64,000 nucleotides of DNA from Rachycentron canadum (taxonomy: Eukaryota > Chordata > Actinopteri > Carangiformes > Rachycentridae): the NCBI GenBank assembly GCA_038496675.1, contig CM076648.1:19588365-19652364 (forward strand). Direction: 5' to 3'. Below are positions 48,870 to 62,100 of the stretch, piece by piece. The translations under genes were made by a program, and so were the position numbers. The first letter of the stretch is position 1; every line of letters begins with the position of its first letter. The notes under the pieces were generated by a model that searched no databases, was not told where the DNA came from, and saw only the letters and a list, made by a program, of their open reading frames with translations.

Positions 48870-49450
48870 ATTGCTTGTGTTCACCTGAAAATGCAATTGT
48901 TCTGTCATTCAAAAACCTTGGTAATGTCCTCTGTAGCAATGATCAAACAAACCTTGGTTGCCTTGGGGGAGATCTAGCCCAGGGAATTTCTAAAGAAAAA
49001 TCTCCATCTCCACCTCAAGGTTGCCATCTATCAAGCTGTCTGCATGACCACACTGCTCTATGTTGTAAAAATTTAAAGTTATTCCACATTCTGTGGCCTG
49101 CATACAGGAAATGCTTGGAATCACCAACTGCACAACTGCATAACTATTGAGCCTGAGTCAGGATTACACAGCAGCAGCTGCACTGACCTGGACATGTCAT
49201 CAGGATGCCAGCAGGACATGCTGCCTTGTAAGATCTTGCATGGCTAAATTAGAGCCTGAGCATTGGTCAGCAGCTTGAAAGTGCAGCTCAAGGCTTCACT
49301 TAGAATGTGAACCCAGCGGACGCTGCTGACCATAACAACCGGCAGCAGGGCTGAAGTGGCAGCAGAAATGACAGCCAAAATGTACTTGAAGCTGCTCTCA
49401 CTAAAACCTGAGCTCCTCAGATTGCACTACACAGCCATCAAAGGGTTCGC
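48870..49450 (+). mobile_element. Non-LTR retrotransposon fragment (RT C-terminal region)
   Basis: Broken plus-strand frames match the C-terminal part of a LINE ORF2: FKNLGNVLCSNDQTNLG (usual FKYLGSTLSSDG), a degraded LLYGCETW-like segment near 49050 (TALCCKNLKLFHILWPAYRK), and PGHVIRMPAGHAAL near 49185 (usual LRWTGHVIRM). Stops and frameshifts occur throughout. The open stretch at 48833-49150 belongs to this fossil and is not a gene. It lies inside a luzp2 intron in the opposite orientation to the gene. Confidence 0.72.
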
Positions 49451-49852
49451 TTTTCAAGACAAGTTCTTCTGAGATCCACCAGACATACCAAACTAAGCAA
49501 GTTTGTGTGTTTGTGAGCAAGTGAGAGAGACAGGAATGAACTCTCTCTAACCTTTAGTGGATTTTTATGTGAATCATCACCATGTACAAGCACAACCGAG
49601 TTACCTAATTACAGGTGCAATAAATGAGCAACATAATTAAAAATGACTAGAAAACATTTCTTCTGACTGTTATAAATACAGTAATGTTATAATTTCTTAT
49701 TTTATAAACTTGTTTACTCAAAAGAGAAAAAAAAAAATCTGCCTTCAATATCTGACCAGGAATTCCACCTATTGCATGAACAATGAACAATTAAGTAGCT
49801 GGAGCTGATTATAATTGTGATAAAATGTAATGTACTAATTGGATATCCTTAC

Positions 49853-49915
49853 CTCTTCAGCATAGGCATCACAAAGTTTGTTGCCCGAGAGTAGTTTATT
49901 TTTCAAGCTCTTGTT
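49853..49915 (-). CDS. luzp2: luzp2 exon: coiled coil with conserved LSGNKLC motif
   Basis: A 63-nt exon of 21 codons, phase 0 at both ends. On the minus strand it follows a pyrimidine-rich acceptor (CTTTTTCAG) and is followed by donor GTAAGG. It encodes NKSLKNKLLSGNKLC followed by DAYAEE. The same run, ending ...GNKLCGIHAEE, is what I recall at this place in mammalian LUZP2, so the identity is strong. The segment is lysine-rich heptad sequence with one conserved cysteine that could pair or cross-link chains (inference). The next exon in the transcript continues exactly where the mammalian protein does (SKKIQ...). It is the most 5' luzp2 exon found. The preceding exon, expected to end in a sequence like RDLQNE, was looked for from 50 to 64 kb and not seen. 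Confidence 0.93.
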
Positions 49916-50049
49916 CTGAAAAAGAAAAGAGAGAGAAGGTGATGCCATTGGTATCTGCACTGCATGTTCTCATAAAATTTTTTGCTGCTTATCAAGAGCG
50001 AGCGAGGTATTGACTCAGTGGGCCTCAGTTTCTCCATAAGGGCATTTGG

Positions 50050-50330
50050 CTGTGTATGAGCTCTGACAGCGAATGCCTGGTTGCGTCTCGATTTCAGACT
50101 AGACTGAGGGGCAGTCAGGAGTGCCCTGTTTGAGGATCTAAGAGTGTACTCAGCTTCGTAGGCATCTAAAAGGTCAGAAATGCAGCTCAGTGCCAGACCC
50201 CCAATGAACTTTAAACGTGATCAGTAAAGCCTTAAAATCTTTGGACTGGCAGCCAGCAGAAAGATGCCAAAATAAAGGGATGTTTGGTGCTAGTGAAGAA
50301 CCTTGCAACATTTTATAGACAGTCTGGAAG
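50050..50330 (+). repeat. Dispersed teleost repeat (TAAAATCTTTGGACTGGCAGCC family)
   Basis: Segments TCGTAGGCATCTAAAAGGTC, AATGCAGCTCAGTGCCAGAC, GTGATCAGTAAAGCCTTAAA and GACTGGCAGCCAGCAGAAAG match a frequent fish repeat, here with small deletions. It begins about 130 bp beyond luzp2 exon 49853-49915. Confidence 0.55.
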
Positions 50331-51181
50331 CATGAGAATGATCTTTTACCTTCAGAGCAATACAGTTTGTTCCATTCATTGACATGAAATGTTTCTATGC
50401 ATTAATCAGCTTCTCCAGGTCAAAAAATGATGTAAATGTTTTGTTTTAGAAAGAAAAAACATTCTCTGATTAGTAGGTAGCACATATACCAAAAACCAAA
50501 AATCAAAAATTAGGGTATGAAAATGTTTCTGAATTCCTCTTATGTAAATATAAAATTTTCTTAAACTCAACACCATGTCTGAACTCAAATACCTGTGGTT
50601 AAACAATAACTGTAGGATAGCTGCTTTTTCTCAAAGGTAAGGTCACAGTCAAAATAATGCAAAGGTTTCTGGCCACAGCCTTGGTGTAAGAGGCCATGTT
50701 ACCACGATCTTTATCTCTAAGTCGAGATTGAGTAAAATGCACTACAGTATATTAAAAAGAGAGTCAGCAAATGACACAGCCAGGAGATGCAAGGATGTAA
50801 GGACAGAGGAGAATGAGACCCAAAGGTGATAACAGCCTTGGAAAGGAGGGAATTTCCTTTTTTAATTGACAATGATCTGTGAGTAAGATTTGCCCTAAGG
50901 CAACTTAATACTTAACCCAAAGTACCCATCCACTGGTCAGGACGAGCCAATAAAACAGCACAATCAACCATGACAGAGGCTTCATCAGGTCTAGAAGAAA
51001 TACAATTGTACAGTCTCCGGCTTGTGCAGTTAAGAGAAGGTCTTTTGAATTGGAAAATCTCTACTGTGATTTTTAACTAGATTGACTATCTAGGAAATTT
51101 TATTACAGAGAAAACCACTGGGTAAAAACAATATTATGCAGTGAAGAGAACATACCACACCGTACAACATAATGTGTGTTT

Positions 51182-51207
51182 AAAAAAAAAAAAAAAAAAA
51201 AAAAAAA
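51182..51207. repeat. Poly(A) run of 26
   Basis: Uninterrupted A tract followed by A-rich sequence. Confidence 0.95.
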
Positions 51208-54200
51208 CTAAAAGAAAAAAACACAAAAGCCAAATACATAGAACTGTTAAATTCATGTCACACCTGTATATACATGCTTTCATCAGTGTGTACTGTAGCA
51301 AGTGTCAAGCCTGAAGCTTGTTTAAACTGCAACCAAGAACATCTGTCATATCAAAGTTAAGTTGTAGCTGCAGAAATAAAGGGAGGAGCGGCATGTTAAC
51401 ACTTCTCAGCTGTTACATCTTTGCTATCACATGCTGTTTGATGATAAGTCGTGCAAAGAGGATTTCTCTCCATTCTTTCAAAATCTGTGTTTACTGAAGG
51501 ACTGCGGAAATATTAAGCAAAGGAATCACAGAACCTTAAAATGTGTTGAGGGAATACGGCGCCTAAAATGATCCTGATGGCTGAAGAAGCCTAAAGGTGG
51601 TCACATAAAACTAGATTATCGACAGGGAACTACTTCCACTGTTGCGTAACTAAGTGGATACTGCCTCCATTTTATCTAAAGAAACAAATGTAATTAGATG
51701 CAGCTTCATCATAACAGCCAGTGGAGATTTATTAACGCCCTCCATTGAATCAACATTGCATTTAAAATTCTTAATGAGTTCATCAATGAACTAATTACCT
51801 GTAGTCAAGGGTCCATTCGTCAAACCTATCTAGCAGGACTCAAGTGAGGGCAATAAATATTCATTCACTAGCTTTATTTCAAAAAAACTGAACGTGGTGA
51901 CAAAAGAAAAACGTGACACCATGAACTAGGGGATGAAGTCGGCCTTTGCTCCTCTTATACAGCACATATGTTACGATACATAAACAAGTCTGTTCATCAG
52001 CAACTTCCTTCCCACACTTGTTTTGCATGTGAAGGGATTAACAGTGTATAGGCTGAGAGTGCGATCTAACAGACTTTGAAACAGCATGATGTTGGGTGCC
52101 AGGGAGGGTGGTCCTGAGCATTGCCAAGACTGGAGTTGTGCTGGGCTTTTCGAAGGCACTAATCTCCTGACAGCACAATGAATGGACCAGAAAACCTCAT
52201 CACAGTGTTTGTTATGTGGGAGGCACAGGGAAAGGGGAAGATGCACATGGCAGATGACAGGTGGTCCAGGCTGGAAACAGTTAATTGCTGCAGTACAATG
52301 TGACAGTTGCCATCACAAAACTACTGCAGACAGACATAATGCACTTCATTAAAATGACAAATCTCAAACTGACCAAGTGAAATCAAATATTATCTATTAT
52401 GTAGAACTTTTAACAGAGATAAGAAAGACATGAGAGGATTTGAGGCAACTAAAACTTTCAGAGTTAATGACCACAATAGAGGATTAACAGTAGGATTCAA
52501 ATTTCTTTTGGGATTGTGGAGGATGTTTTAAAACTAAATCTGAAACAAGCTGTTTTGATTAATCAAAAGTAAGAAAGAAAAAAAAATCTACTTACACAGA
52601 CTGGGGAATACTCATGACGACTGACAGCCACATCCTTTTCCTATTGTTTTCAACACAGTATTATTTATTGCACCACATTTTAGACACTGTTGGGGAGTCT
52701 GTCTGTTAGCCCTTCAGAATCAGCCCCAGTCCATGCTTTTTTTTTCTTTTTTGGCTGCAGTGCAAGTGAGGCAAGTTTGTTTTTAGTCCCATGTAGTGGG
52801 TATTTTTAAAAATGCAACATTACCATACAGAATTATGGTTTATAGATGGAACATTAAATTCATTTACGTTGGGCTATGATGTTGCTGTGCTCTGATTATA
52901 TATTTTGCAGTTGGTGTTGGAGATAGCTCTGTGTTATTCAGTGGTGATTTGGCTGTGATCCACTGTTTGGATACAGAAGGGGGGTTGCATCCACCAGCTG
53001 GCCCTCAACATCTACTAATAAATGATGTGGCCACTTCCACAATCCTCTCTCTGTGTCATGGCACATCCTGACCATGATGATAATTTAATGCTTGATGGCA
53101 TCCATTCACGACACAGCACTTCATCTCTATATAGTTAAAATGATCAATTTGTCTTCTTCCTTTCTTTTTTTTTTTACCCATACAGCTATAGTGTGAGTGC
53201 CACACAATACAGCCTCACAGGGCTGCTAACATGGCTGTAGACTCTGTCTCGTTTCCACTTTATGGACATCAAAGTCAAATTGGCCATATCATCACCAAGC
53301 AGTGTCATGAAGCGCTGGTCTGGGCTGACTGGGGGCAATATATACATTCAGGTGTCGCTTGAAAATGAACACAAATCTATCTCCCTGGTCGGCACCTGAA
53401 TAAATAAAGATAAATAAAATAAATAATATCTGCAGTGTGCTGCTTAATTATTACTAAAAACAGAACAGCAGTACATTACATTGAGCCAATCTTCCACAGA
53501 GACCACAAAGTAAAGAAAGCATTTACTTCTGCATAAGACCAAACAGGAAGTTTTAAAAAGTCTCACTTAATGGCACATTATCTGTCTTTCCTTTGCAAGT
53601 CAAGTCTGCACACATCTGTACAGTACATTTTTTTTTTTGTGTGATTAGTGAGGCAAAACTGTAGAGTATCAGTTCCACACAGTTGAACCTCCTCTTGCCC
53701 CTACAGAGGGACCACCATTCAAGGACATGTGAAACTGGCAGCTGTCATAAAATATGACATAGTTTAGCCCCAGGACATACACAGAGTGAAAATGAGATCC
53801 CGTGGAGCCTGTGTGTCACAGTGCATTATGCAAAATGCGATACACTGAGCTGCATATGTCGTAACGTGTTATTCCCACTGCACTGTCATTCTGTGGACCT
53901 GGACTTAAAGGAATACTTTTACATTTGCACATTGCCCATATTTTCCCATTTAGAAAAATGCAACAGCGCACAAATAAATTGTACAAATCTTGCAGTCTGT
54001 CAGAGAGCCTTTATCACTGTCCTATGTCCCACTATGCTCACTCACCATTTGAAGGACTTCAACACTCGAAAAATGTCTATCTGACTCAACTCACCAGAGT
54101 TATTTTCACACATTATAAAGTGCTGATATGTCGGCAGCCCCTAAGTGTTGATATGTCCATCTAGGTCAACTTTCACACCACTTGACACACATCACTGTTA

Positions 54201-55718
54201 GATCCTTTTAGCCTTAGTGTGAAGTGTCAGAAATCAACTCTTCCTGAAACAAATTTTTTTCTGGTTAAGTTTTGTTCCCACATTAATGCCATAAAGCACA
54301 AATGTAGTAACTACCACTGCAATGCTGCATAATAATGCTGCTTAATGTCTCAAACTAATCCACCCACACACACCCCATTCTGCTCAGCATTACAAAATTT
54401 AAATAAACCATCAAAAGAGCAATTCATTTTGACATTGTTGATTCTTATTTTTTTAGTAGATAGATATGCCACACACATTTCCTTACACCACTCAGGAGTG
54501 CTACAAGCAAAGGACTGTTGTCACAGCTTTAAAAGGTCAATAGGCTTCATTGTAATAACAAAGTAAACATAATGACCAGATGTTTCTGTTGTATCACTGC
54601 TTTAATAGCTTTCCCTTCATTATTCATGACAATTACAACATCTTATATTTGACAATGCCGGTCCCAAGTTAATTTTTGTTCTGACCTTTAAAAACTTGTT
54701 TACAGGGGCATCAGCTGTTTTATCTCTTATTCAACTTACTTTTCCCTCTCAATCTTGGTCTTCATCATAAGTTTAAAAATGGATGCACATGGTAAAATAA
54801 AATCATTCTGGCTCTGTCTACATGACAGGCTCCATCCAGTGATAATGTGAAGATGCCATACATAACATGATGAATTCTATTCTCTGTCAGTCCAGTCCAT
54901 CAGACTTGTCTGCTTTCCCCATAAAATGTTTGTAGATGACGAAAACATCTAATCCAAGTTACTGGCATTAGCAAAGCAAATGTTCACTGTGAATAAGCTA
55001 TTAAATATGACATACCCCCAGACATCTTACAAGGCATTTGGCAGCTTGAGTTGAACTCATCTTGGCTTTCTTAAGGACTCTTGAGGTCAAAGGGGGAATT
55101 ATATATAAGTGAAAAGATTGCTCTCGTGCCACTATTTTATTATTCTGATACATGATCATATGCTCACAGTATGTAGGCCTAACCTGAGTTTTGAAAACAT
55201 ACGTGGTATAGTGATCATACCTTCCTGTCATCATGTCAACAGTTTTGAACTACTGCTCCAAACATACTTCATAATCTGATGGCCACAGTGCTGCAACCAG
55301 AGGGCAAAAAAATAAGAGTTGCACTATTGAAGCAAACGACATGCAGTAAAATACTAAGTAGCTATAATTTAGTTTTGCCATGATGCCATAATCCTTGGCG
55401 AGATACTGTGCCAAAACATTAAGGGAAAATCCAGAAGTGCATGACATGAGCCAAAAATCTGTCAGGTTTCTTGTTTGCAGGAGACATTATTTAGCCTTTT
55501 GATATCACAGCCTTTAATTACACTATATTCTCAATTTCTTTTGATGCAAAACACCCTGTGTACTGTATATATATATTTTTTTTACTCACAAACTCTTTTC
55601 ATGTTTGGCAGGTTTGTCACTGTCAGGCCTGTTGATAACATAGAGTATATACATATCAACCTGCTTTACCTATTGGGAGGAAAAGTAAATGCAGTTGTAA
55701 TTTGCAGCGAAATAGAAA

Positions 55719-55821
<103 letters not shown>

Positions 55822-55865
55822 GACTGACTATATTCATCACAGACGTAATGCATTCCCAAGCCCCT

Positions 55866-56125
55866 TAGGGAATCTGTCCATATAGCGTTTTTTTTTTTCT
55901 ACCACAAAAGCTAGACAAAAAAGCGTGGGTTGGGTTTCTATAGCAACAGTATCTTGACACCAGAGCCTTTCTGAAAAGTTCAGATTTTCAACTATAAGCG
56001 CTCAGAGCGGCCGCACAAAAAAGGTGGAGCACTTTGAAAGAAGACATCAGGTGTAGCATTTTTCTCCAGGCGGTGACGTGTGCTCTCTCCTGATTGGGGG
56101 CGTGTTAAAAGACACTGGCACGAAC
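55866..56125. repeat. Possible GC-richer dispersed repeat
   Basis: Phrases such as GGTTTCTATAGCAACAGTAT, GCGCTCAGAGCGGCCGCAC and CTCCTGATTGGGGGCGTG stand out in AT-rich surroundings and resemble a fish repeat rich in AGCGCT motifs. The identification is uncertain. Confidence 0.35.
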
Positions 56126-56551
56126 TCCAACTTTAACGATTACAACTGTATATCAGACTGTATATCTAAGTCTAAGTCTTAACCGTACGTCAGTCATCTA
56201 AACATTTTGGTCTGCCCACAGCCATCTGACTCCACAGAGTATATTGGGCTCCCGATTTTTTGACTCCACAAAGACAGGGCCACCTGACTTTCAAAGAAAT
56301 AAGAAGACAGCACTGGAGGGTGACCCTTATTTGCTATTATAGAATGTATAGTACTGTCTTTCGATTTAGATGCACTGGTGCATTATTACAATTTGCTTTG
56401 ATGGAAATATTGTCCACATCTTCATTTGGCCAGACCACATACATTAGCCCAGTGTTTCTGTATAGATATTGCCTCCCTGCATTGCTCATCAAATAGCTAT
56501 TGAGTCATGGTATAAGATGCTTGACAAGCTTAAGGCTATTTGAAGAAAATA

Positions 56552-56590
56552 AGATAGGATGAACTCTATTGATCCTCAGAGGGAAATTGG
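56552..56590 (-). repeat. LINE/SINE 3' tail, minus orientation
   Basis: The plus strand shows GGATGAACTCTATTGATCCT and CAGAGGGAAATTGG, the reverse complement of the AATTTCCC...GATCAATAAAG tail. The rest of the element is not recognisable. Confidence 0.6.
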
Positions 56591-59500
56591 GAAGGCCTAG
56601 CATTTCAAAAGAGAGCTGAAATATTCCATGTGAAGTAGCCTGGATTACTATCAGCATAATAATGGCACAGCAGCCCATCTCTGCACTAACCCACCAACCT
56701 GAACACTAATCTTTTCAGGTGATTTAATTCATTGTCATTCCTTGTATTTGTTCAAGCTGAATCAAAAACGGCAGAACAAGCTGATAAATCAGATGGAAAT
56801 GCTGACAGTGAAGCCTCTAATGCTGAGAGTGAATTATCTGATAGATTAATTGAACCACTACAACTATATAATATGAGGAATGCTGAAACAAATTGATATT
56901 ACTTCAAAATGAATAAATCAAACCTTGATATAAACGCCAAAAACACTGGCATTTTCTCTGAGCTGAATTGTTAAGGAGGAACAAAATGCCTGTGATCTAA
57001 GTTCATTTACTGTGCTGTTTCCTTTACAGCTTATAGTTTTAAGGTTTGAGGCTTAGTCTGCGCTCACTGAACATTATAGTTGGCATTAATCAGCCTTCAT
57101 TTCTAAATCTTGAATTTTTAAGATCATTAAGGTTTCAGAGCTGTGATAATGAAAACATTGATAATAGACGATTCTGGTGACAATGTTAAGCATTTAAAAC
57201 TAATGTGTTTTTGAATCAATTATTATCATTTTATTATTATTTCTATTATAATACTGCTTGTTTGGTAGTGTGATGTTCTGAAGAATCTTAACTTGGTTTC
57301 TTTTAAGTTTGTCTTTTGTGTATTGATTAGGACAGATGACATCTCCCGTGAGGAGTGAGATACAGCAGCATAACAGGATTGACAGCTGCCATCGTGAGTT
57401 GTGCTGTGACGTGAATGCCCCGCAAGTTGCGAACATGGGAATCGTTCCAAACACTTCTCCCCACAAGACATGACATGAACACGACTCCTACTTTCATACT
57501 TTACTTTCATCACAACTTACTAGACAAAGAACAGCAACTTCTGTAGGATGTGAGCAATGATACTTTCTAACTAGTTAATAACAGTCTAATGTACTGGCAT
57601 ACAGGGATGTAATAGTACATCATGTGTAAAATAAACTAACTGAATATACTAAGCGAGGCACTTGCTGCTTTTCTAACCCAGTTTTGCCATGAGATATTAT
57701 ATTTTCTGTAGCTGTACTCATTATGTAAATCGTACTGCATCTCATTGAGAACTAAAATGTTTGTCTTTGAGTTACACAAAGATATTTGCAAAGACAAAAT
57801 AAACAATAGAAGTCAACACCATTGACTTTATGTTGCCAATTACAATGGTACATAACATTAGCATTTTGGATCTTTTGAAGTTGTCAGTTCACCCTAATAT
57901 CATTAGCAACTTGAACTGTTAATTATGATAGATACATATTTCTTACGTCACATTTGTACCTGTGCAAATGTGTTGTGATAAATGTAAACAATAGACCCAC
58001 TACAATGACATAAATGATACTTGTACTTGTAGATGTTGCAGACATATAACCACATTTTAGAATCATTAAACGTAATACACACACAGAAAGTGAATAATTA
58101 TTCTTGTGTCCCATCTCTGTCTTTGCCAGAAGTTCAATGTTGGGTTTAAAAGATTTCTGAAACCTGCAACAACTGGTAAGGTCACCTTTTTAGTTGATAT
58201 GGTGAACCTCAGTTACAGAGCAGTGTTATCTTTCATTTTGGCGTATTTCTGTCCACCTTATCTAAATAAGTTCAATATTCATTTATCTCAGTTTCAGTTT
58301 ACATCATCCCCTGAAGGAAATATAAGGTTCTTTAGCTGCTTAATGTTCTGCTATATGTTCACAAGCGAGTTCCTAAATGTATCTGCCTGCCGTTTGGTGC
58401 TGGGGAGATAACTCTGATAGCTCTTCGTTGTAACAAGCGGCATCTGTCACAATGTCACGTTGTCTTCAGCTTGTTGTAATGACATTATTGATTATGGCCT
58501 CTTCGGTGCTTACGGTGCCAGGCTACTCCCTGAGTACTTTAATAATTCAAAAAAGTCACTTCATACCTTTTAGTGATGTGTGGAATTTACACATCTGGTT
58601 TGTTTTGTTTTTTTTAACAAATGAATAATACTTGATAATTAATAATAATGAAAACACAAATTATTTTCTCTGGATTTGACTGCAAAGTAAGAGTCTATTG
58701 TGCTGAGAAGGTAGCCAAGCCTCTGAATTTGCAAAAATCTGCCAAAAGTATTTAAAGTTTTAATGGAGGTCAAAAATTGTCAAACTATGAGAGGTAAATA
58801 TTCTTTATATACTGTATTTTATGTATGAACACCTCTCTCAAGTAATAATATTGGATAATCACTGTCTTCTTGGTGTTCTTTCAGGCAATTTTCTAGAAAA
58901 TATTTACTTTACAAATTTCAGTGATTTGCACAGGATTAGTGCAATCTTTGTAGAGAGGAGCATGGCTGATATTTTATTACCCATCTCTCCCAGTTTAACT
59001 GGAAGTTCATCTCATATCCTAGTTTAAAAAAGAAAAAGAAAAAAAGAGTACAAGAGTACAAACAGCTATAAATAGTGATGCTCATAAATACACAGTAAGT
59101 GATCATAAAAATGAATAAATGTGCAAAAAGTAATTTGTGAGGCCCCAATAATATTTGTATACTGTTAGTCCAGGGTCCTGTCTCCTCTGGTAGTGATGTC
59201 TGTAGGAGACAAATAAAAATAAGCTCTTAATGATCTATGTTTTTATGTGCGATTTGTTCCACACCTTAAAAACCAAAAACTTATATTATCACTCCAACTA
59301 CAAGATCTCATTGTATAAACATCCCATTAGAATAATAATAAAGAAATATAGTGCTGGTAAAAAAGTTTTTGTATAGTTTCACTAAAATGCAATGTTTTTG
59401 TTTTTTTTCCTTTCTTTCTTTTCTTCTGCTTTGATATCTGATATCTTGACACTGCCTCATGGTGTCAAGTCATTTTGAAATTGAACGTCCTGTGCAGCCA

Positions 59501-62100
59501 CAGTATTTGTTAAGACTGCCTCTAGGTACAATAACTTAAGAAAAAAACAAAAAAAACAAAATGTAATTTTCTGAACATCTCAAAGAAATATCTGCAGTCA
59601 CAGCCTTCATCATTCTTGAAGCACTTGGATGTATTTCTGTAAAAAATAGACCATCCACTTTATAGTGTCACAGCTGAATACCACAGAAAACTGGTCACTT
59701 GTCTGGAAGCTGAGGGCCAGAAATCAATATCCATGGCAGGCTGTGAGGAATAAAGCAACGCTGCTAAGTGACAGCATGACACCAGTCTCTGAACACATGC
59801 AGCCTGTCTTTACCTCTCTCAAACAAGTTTTTATGATTTGAGTTCAGCGCCAGCACCCATGAAGCCACACAGAGAGGAAATTTAGTAGTAAGTGCAAAAC
59901 AATATGGAGGACACAAATGTAATTCCACTTGTAAAAGAAAGTCTAAGACTTGTGCATAAATGTAGGAGTTGCCAGCAGGTGGCTGAGTTATCCAGACAGA
60001 CATCCCACACACTGCAAATGAGGAAGTATGATTTTTCACTTCAAGTTGTCAGCTCAGACGGAAGTGTCTCCTTGATGGCGGGGGTAAGTTTGTGGCTGAT
60101 TGTTACGTTCCTTACGATCTCTGCGGAGAAGAGAGCTGTTATGAGTTTTCTGCTGGCGGTGAGATACAACAGTATTTATATATAACTCTGGATCATCAAA
60201 GACATCACTAAATCAGGCTGTAAGGCAGCAATATTGGTTCAGTAAGAGTTTGAACTGTGCAAATAAAGACATCACAGTATACATGTCAGCAAGCGCTGAA
60301 TTGGTGATTTGCAGGTCAAAAAATGCAAAAAAATGTGTGTCTAGAAGTTGCATTTAAAAGCAGCATTTTAACAACTATATTTCATCCTGTACTTAGTCTT
60401 GGCTTTCCACGGAAATATAGTCATTCAAATGCTGTTGAAAGAACTCCTAAAAAAAACTAAGTGTTGGAACAAAGTTTGACCCCAGTGTTAACGGTCTCAA
60501 GCTGTCGATTGGCCAGTTACTCAATTATTATTGTTATTATTACTCAATTTTAGTTACTGTAGTTTTAATGTATATTGTACAGTCATATGAAAAGGAGGTT
60601 AAATTGACTTTGATCAAAGAAATCTGTGCCTGTAGACTTCAAGATATTTCAGGCTGTGAATGTTTCTGTTCACTGCTTGCTGCCATCAACAGACAGAAAA
60701 AAAGAAGTTTGTTTCCTTCTGATTGTCACATATGAAGCTGTGCGGAAAAATGAATTGCAGAAGATAGAAAACTTGACTATGACAGCATCCCGGGTGGTTT
60801 TTTTTTTTTTATGTAATATAAAGGTACATTTTGGAACAGTGAGCACTGCTAAATGTGGAGATATTTTGGATGTAACAGTTCATTATAAATGAAGAATCCT
60901 GTCAGGTGTGCAGTACAACAATAGATAAGAGACTTGTGATTTTCTGTGATTTCTAATATTGTTAGTCAGTGGTTTATGGTTTAAAACTAATTGGATGATC
61001 CCAGGCTGTAAGAAAAATACATGGGAATCCTGAAAGTGAGAAATATTAGCTGTAAATAAAAGAGGATTGGTGTATTGGCTATTTCACAGACGGTAACTGC
61101 AATTTGTCTTTTTGCATGTTACAGCACTTTGGCTGTGTTGGGAGGAAATGCAGATTTAATGCCCTCCGCCCTCTTGCTCCCAGGAGGAACATGCTCTCCT
61201 GTCAGTATGAGACACTGAACCAACACTCTGTGTTCAGGTTTGCCTGCCACTCCAGATTTCATTACAGACAAGCAAAGGCAGAATTAGTGTAAATACATGA
61301 ATAATACAATACTGAATATTCTCTAAATTCTTCTTCTCACAAACCCTGCCGGATTTACTCCCTGTGTTTATGTACTAAATCACTGTCTGTGGAAGACCTT
61401 ATGTTCAGTCCTCACACAGGGTTTTAATAAGGCCTAACCATCTCTGCAAAATCCCCAGCTAGCGGGTTATCAGTTCTAATTAAAAGAAACAACACAACTA
61501 GAGAAGCAAATGTGGAATAAATCACAATGTTACTCACCCTGACGTCATCTATTACATAAGCAGCCCTGGTGACAATGAATCAACCAACAACAATGCCAGA
61601 ACACATCACCAGCACAGCAGGCTCCAAATGACAGTGAGCAGCCTGACCCAGCTCCCAGAGACACTTTGAGTTTGTGACAAAATTAAACAATTGATGACAA
61701 ATAAATCACTTGTTATACAACGACAAACTCAAATCAAAACTGACTATTGCAAAGAAGTCACTAACTTCACAGTCACTCATCACTTTAAAATCTGATGCAC
61801 ACTTGGGATATCACTAGAGTTGATACTTTGGTACCAAGTCGATGCCAAAATTCTTAAAATGTGACAGTTCTTGTTTTTCTACAGGACTGAAGGAGCTGTA
61901 GAAGTCGTAAGTACTGGAGATGGGATTCCTCTGGGACTGAAGGGGAGTAGTATAATAACCATACAAGTGTTCTAGTCTGACATGAAACCCAAAGGGACCG
62001 AGAAGAAAAAGAGGCGGATACAGTAACAATAACAACAACACATGGAATACAGCAGTAAGTGTTGGTGCAGCAACAGGTCCACCGTGACTTGCGTAAAAAA

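Larger units (their letters stand above)
38872..49852 (-). other. luzp2: luzp2 intron, 11 kb
   Basis: It contains a CA repeat, the Tc1-like fossil, a poly(A) run and a LINE fragment. The stretches 39610-42039 and 42976-48869 hold nothing else that I recognise. Confidence 0.85.
23059..49915 (-). other. luzp2: luzp2 locus, recognised internal part
   Basis: Span of the six recognised luzp2 exons on the minus strand. The order in the transcript is 49853-49915, 38809-38871, 35142-35216, 34284-34451, 25391-25495, 23059-23133. Introns are about 11.0, 3.6, 0.7, 8.8 and 2.3 kb. The joined frame gives 183 codons without a stop. From memory, mammalian LUZP2 is a protein of roughly 346 residues with a signal peptide and a long coiled coil, expressed mainly in brain and spinal cord. 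These exons would cover roughly its second half. The start codon, the N-terminal coil exons and the stop codon were not found in the window. The gene therefore seems to run past 64000 at its 5' end, and its last exon is either below 23059 and unrecognised or below position 1. Confidence 0.9.

Noticed and set aside
48833..49150. 105-codon plus frame as a gene
   Set aside because: It overlaps a broken LINE RT C-terminal region and is explained by it.
59764..60039. 91-codon minus frame with a possible donor near 59815
   Set aside because: Does not match luzp2 or any family I know and has the wrong context for a coding exon.
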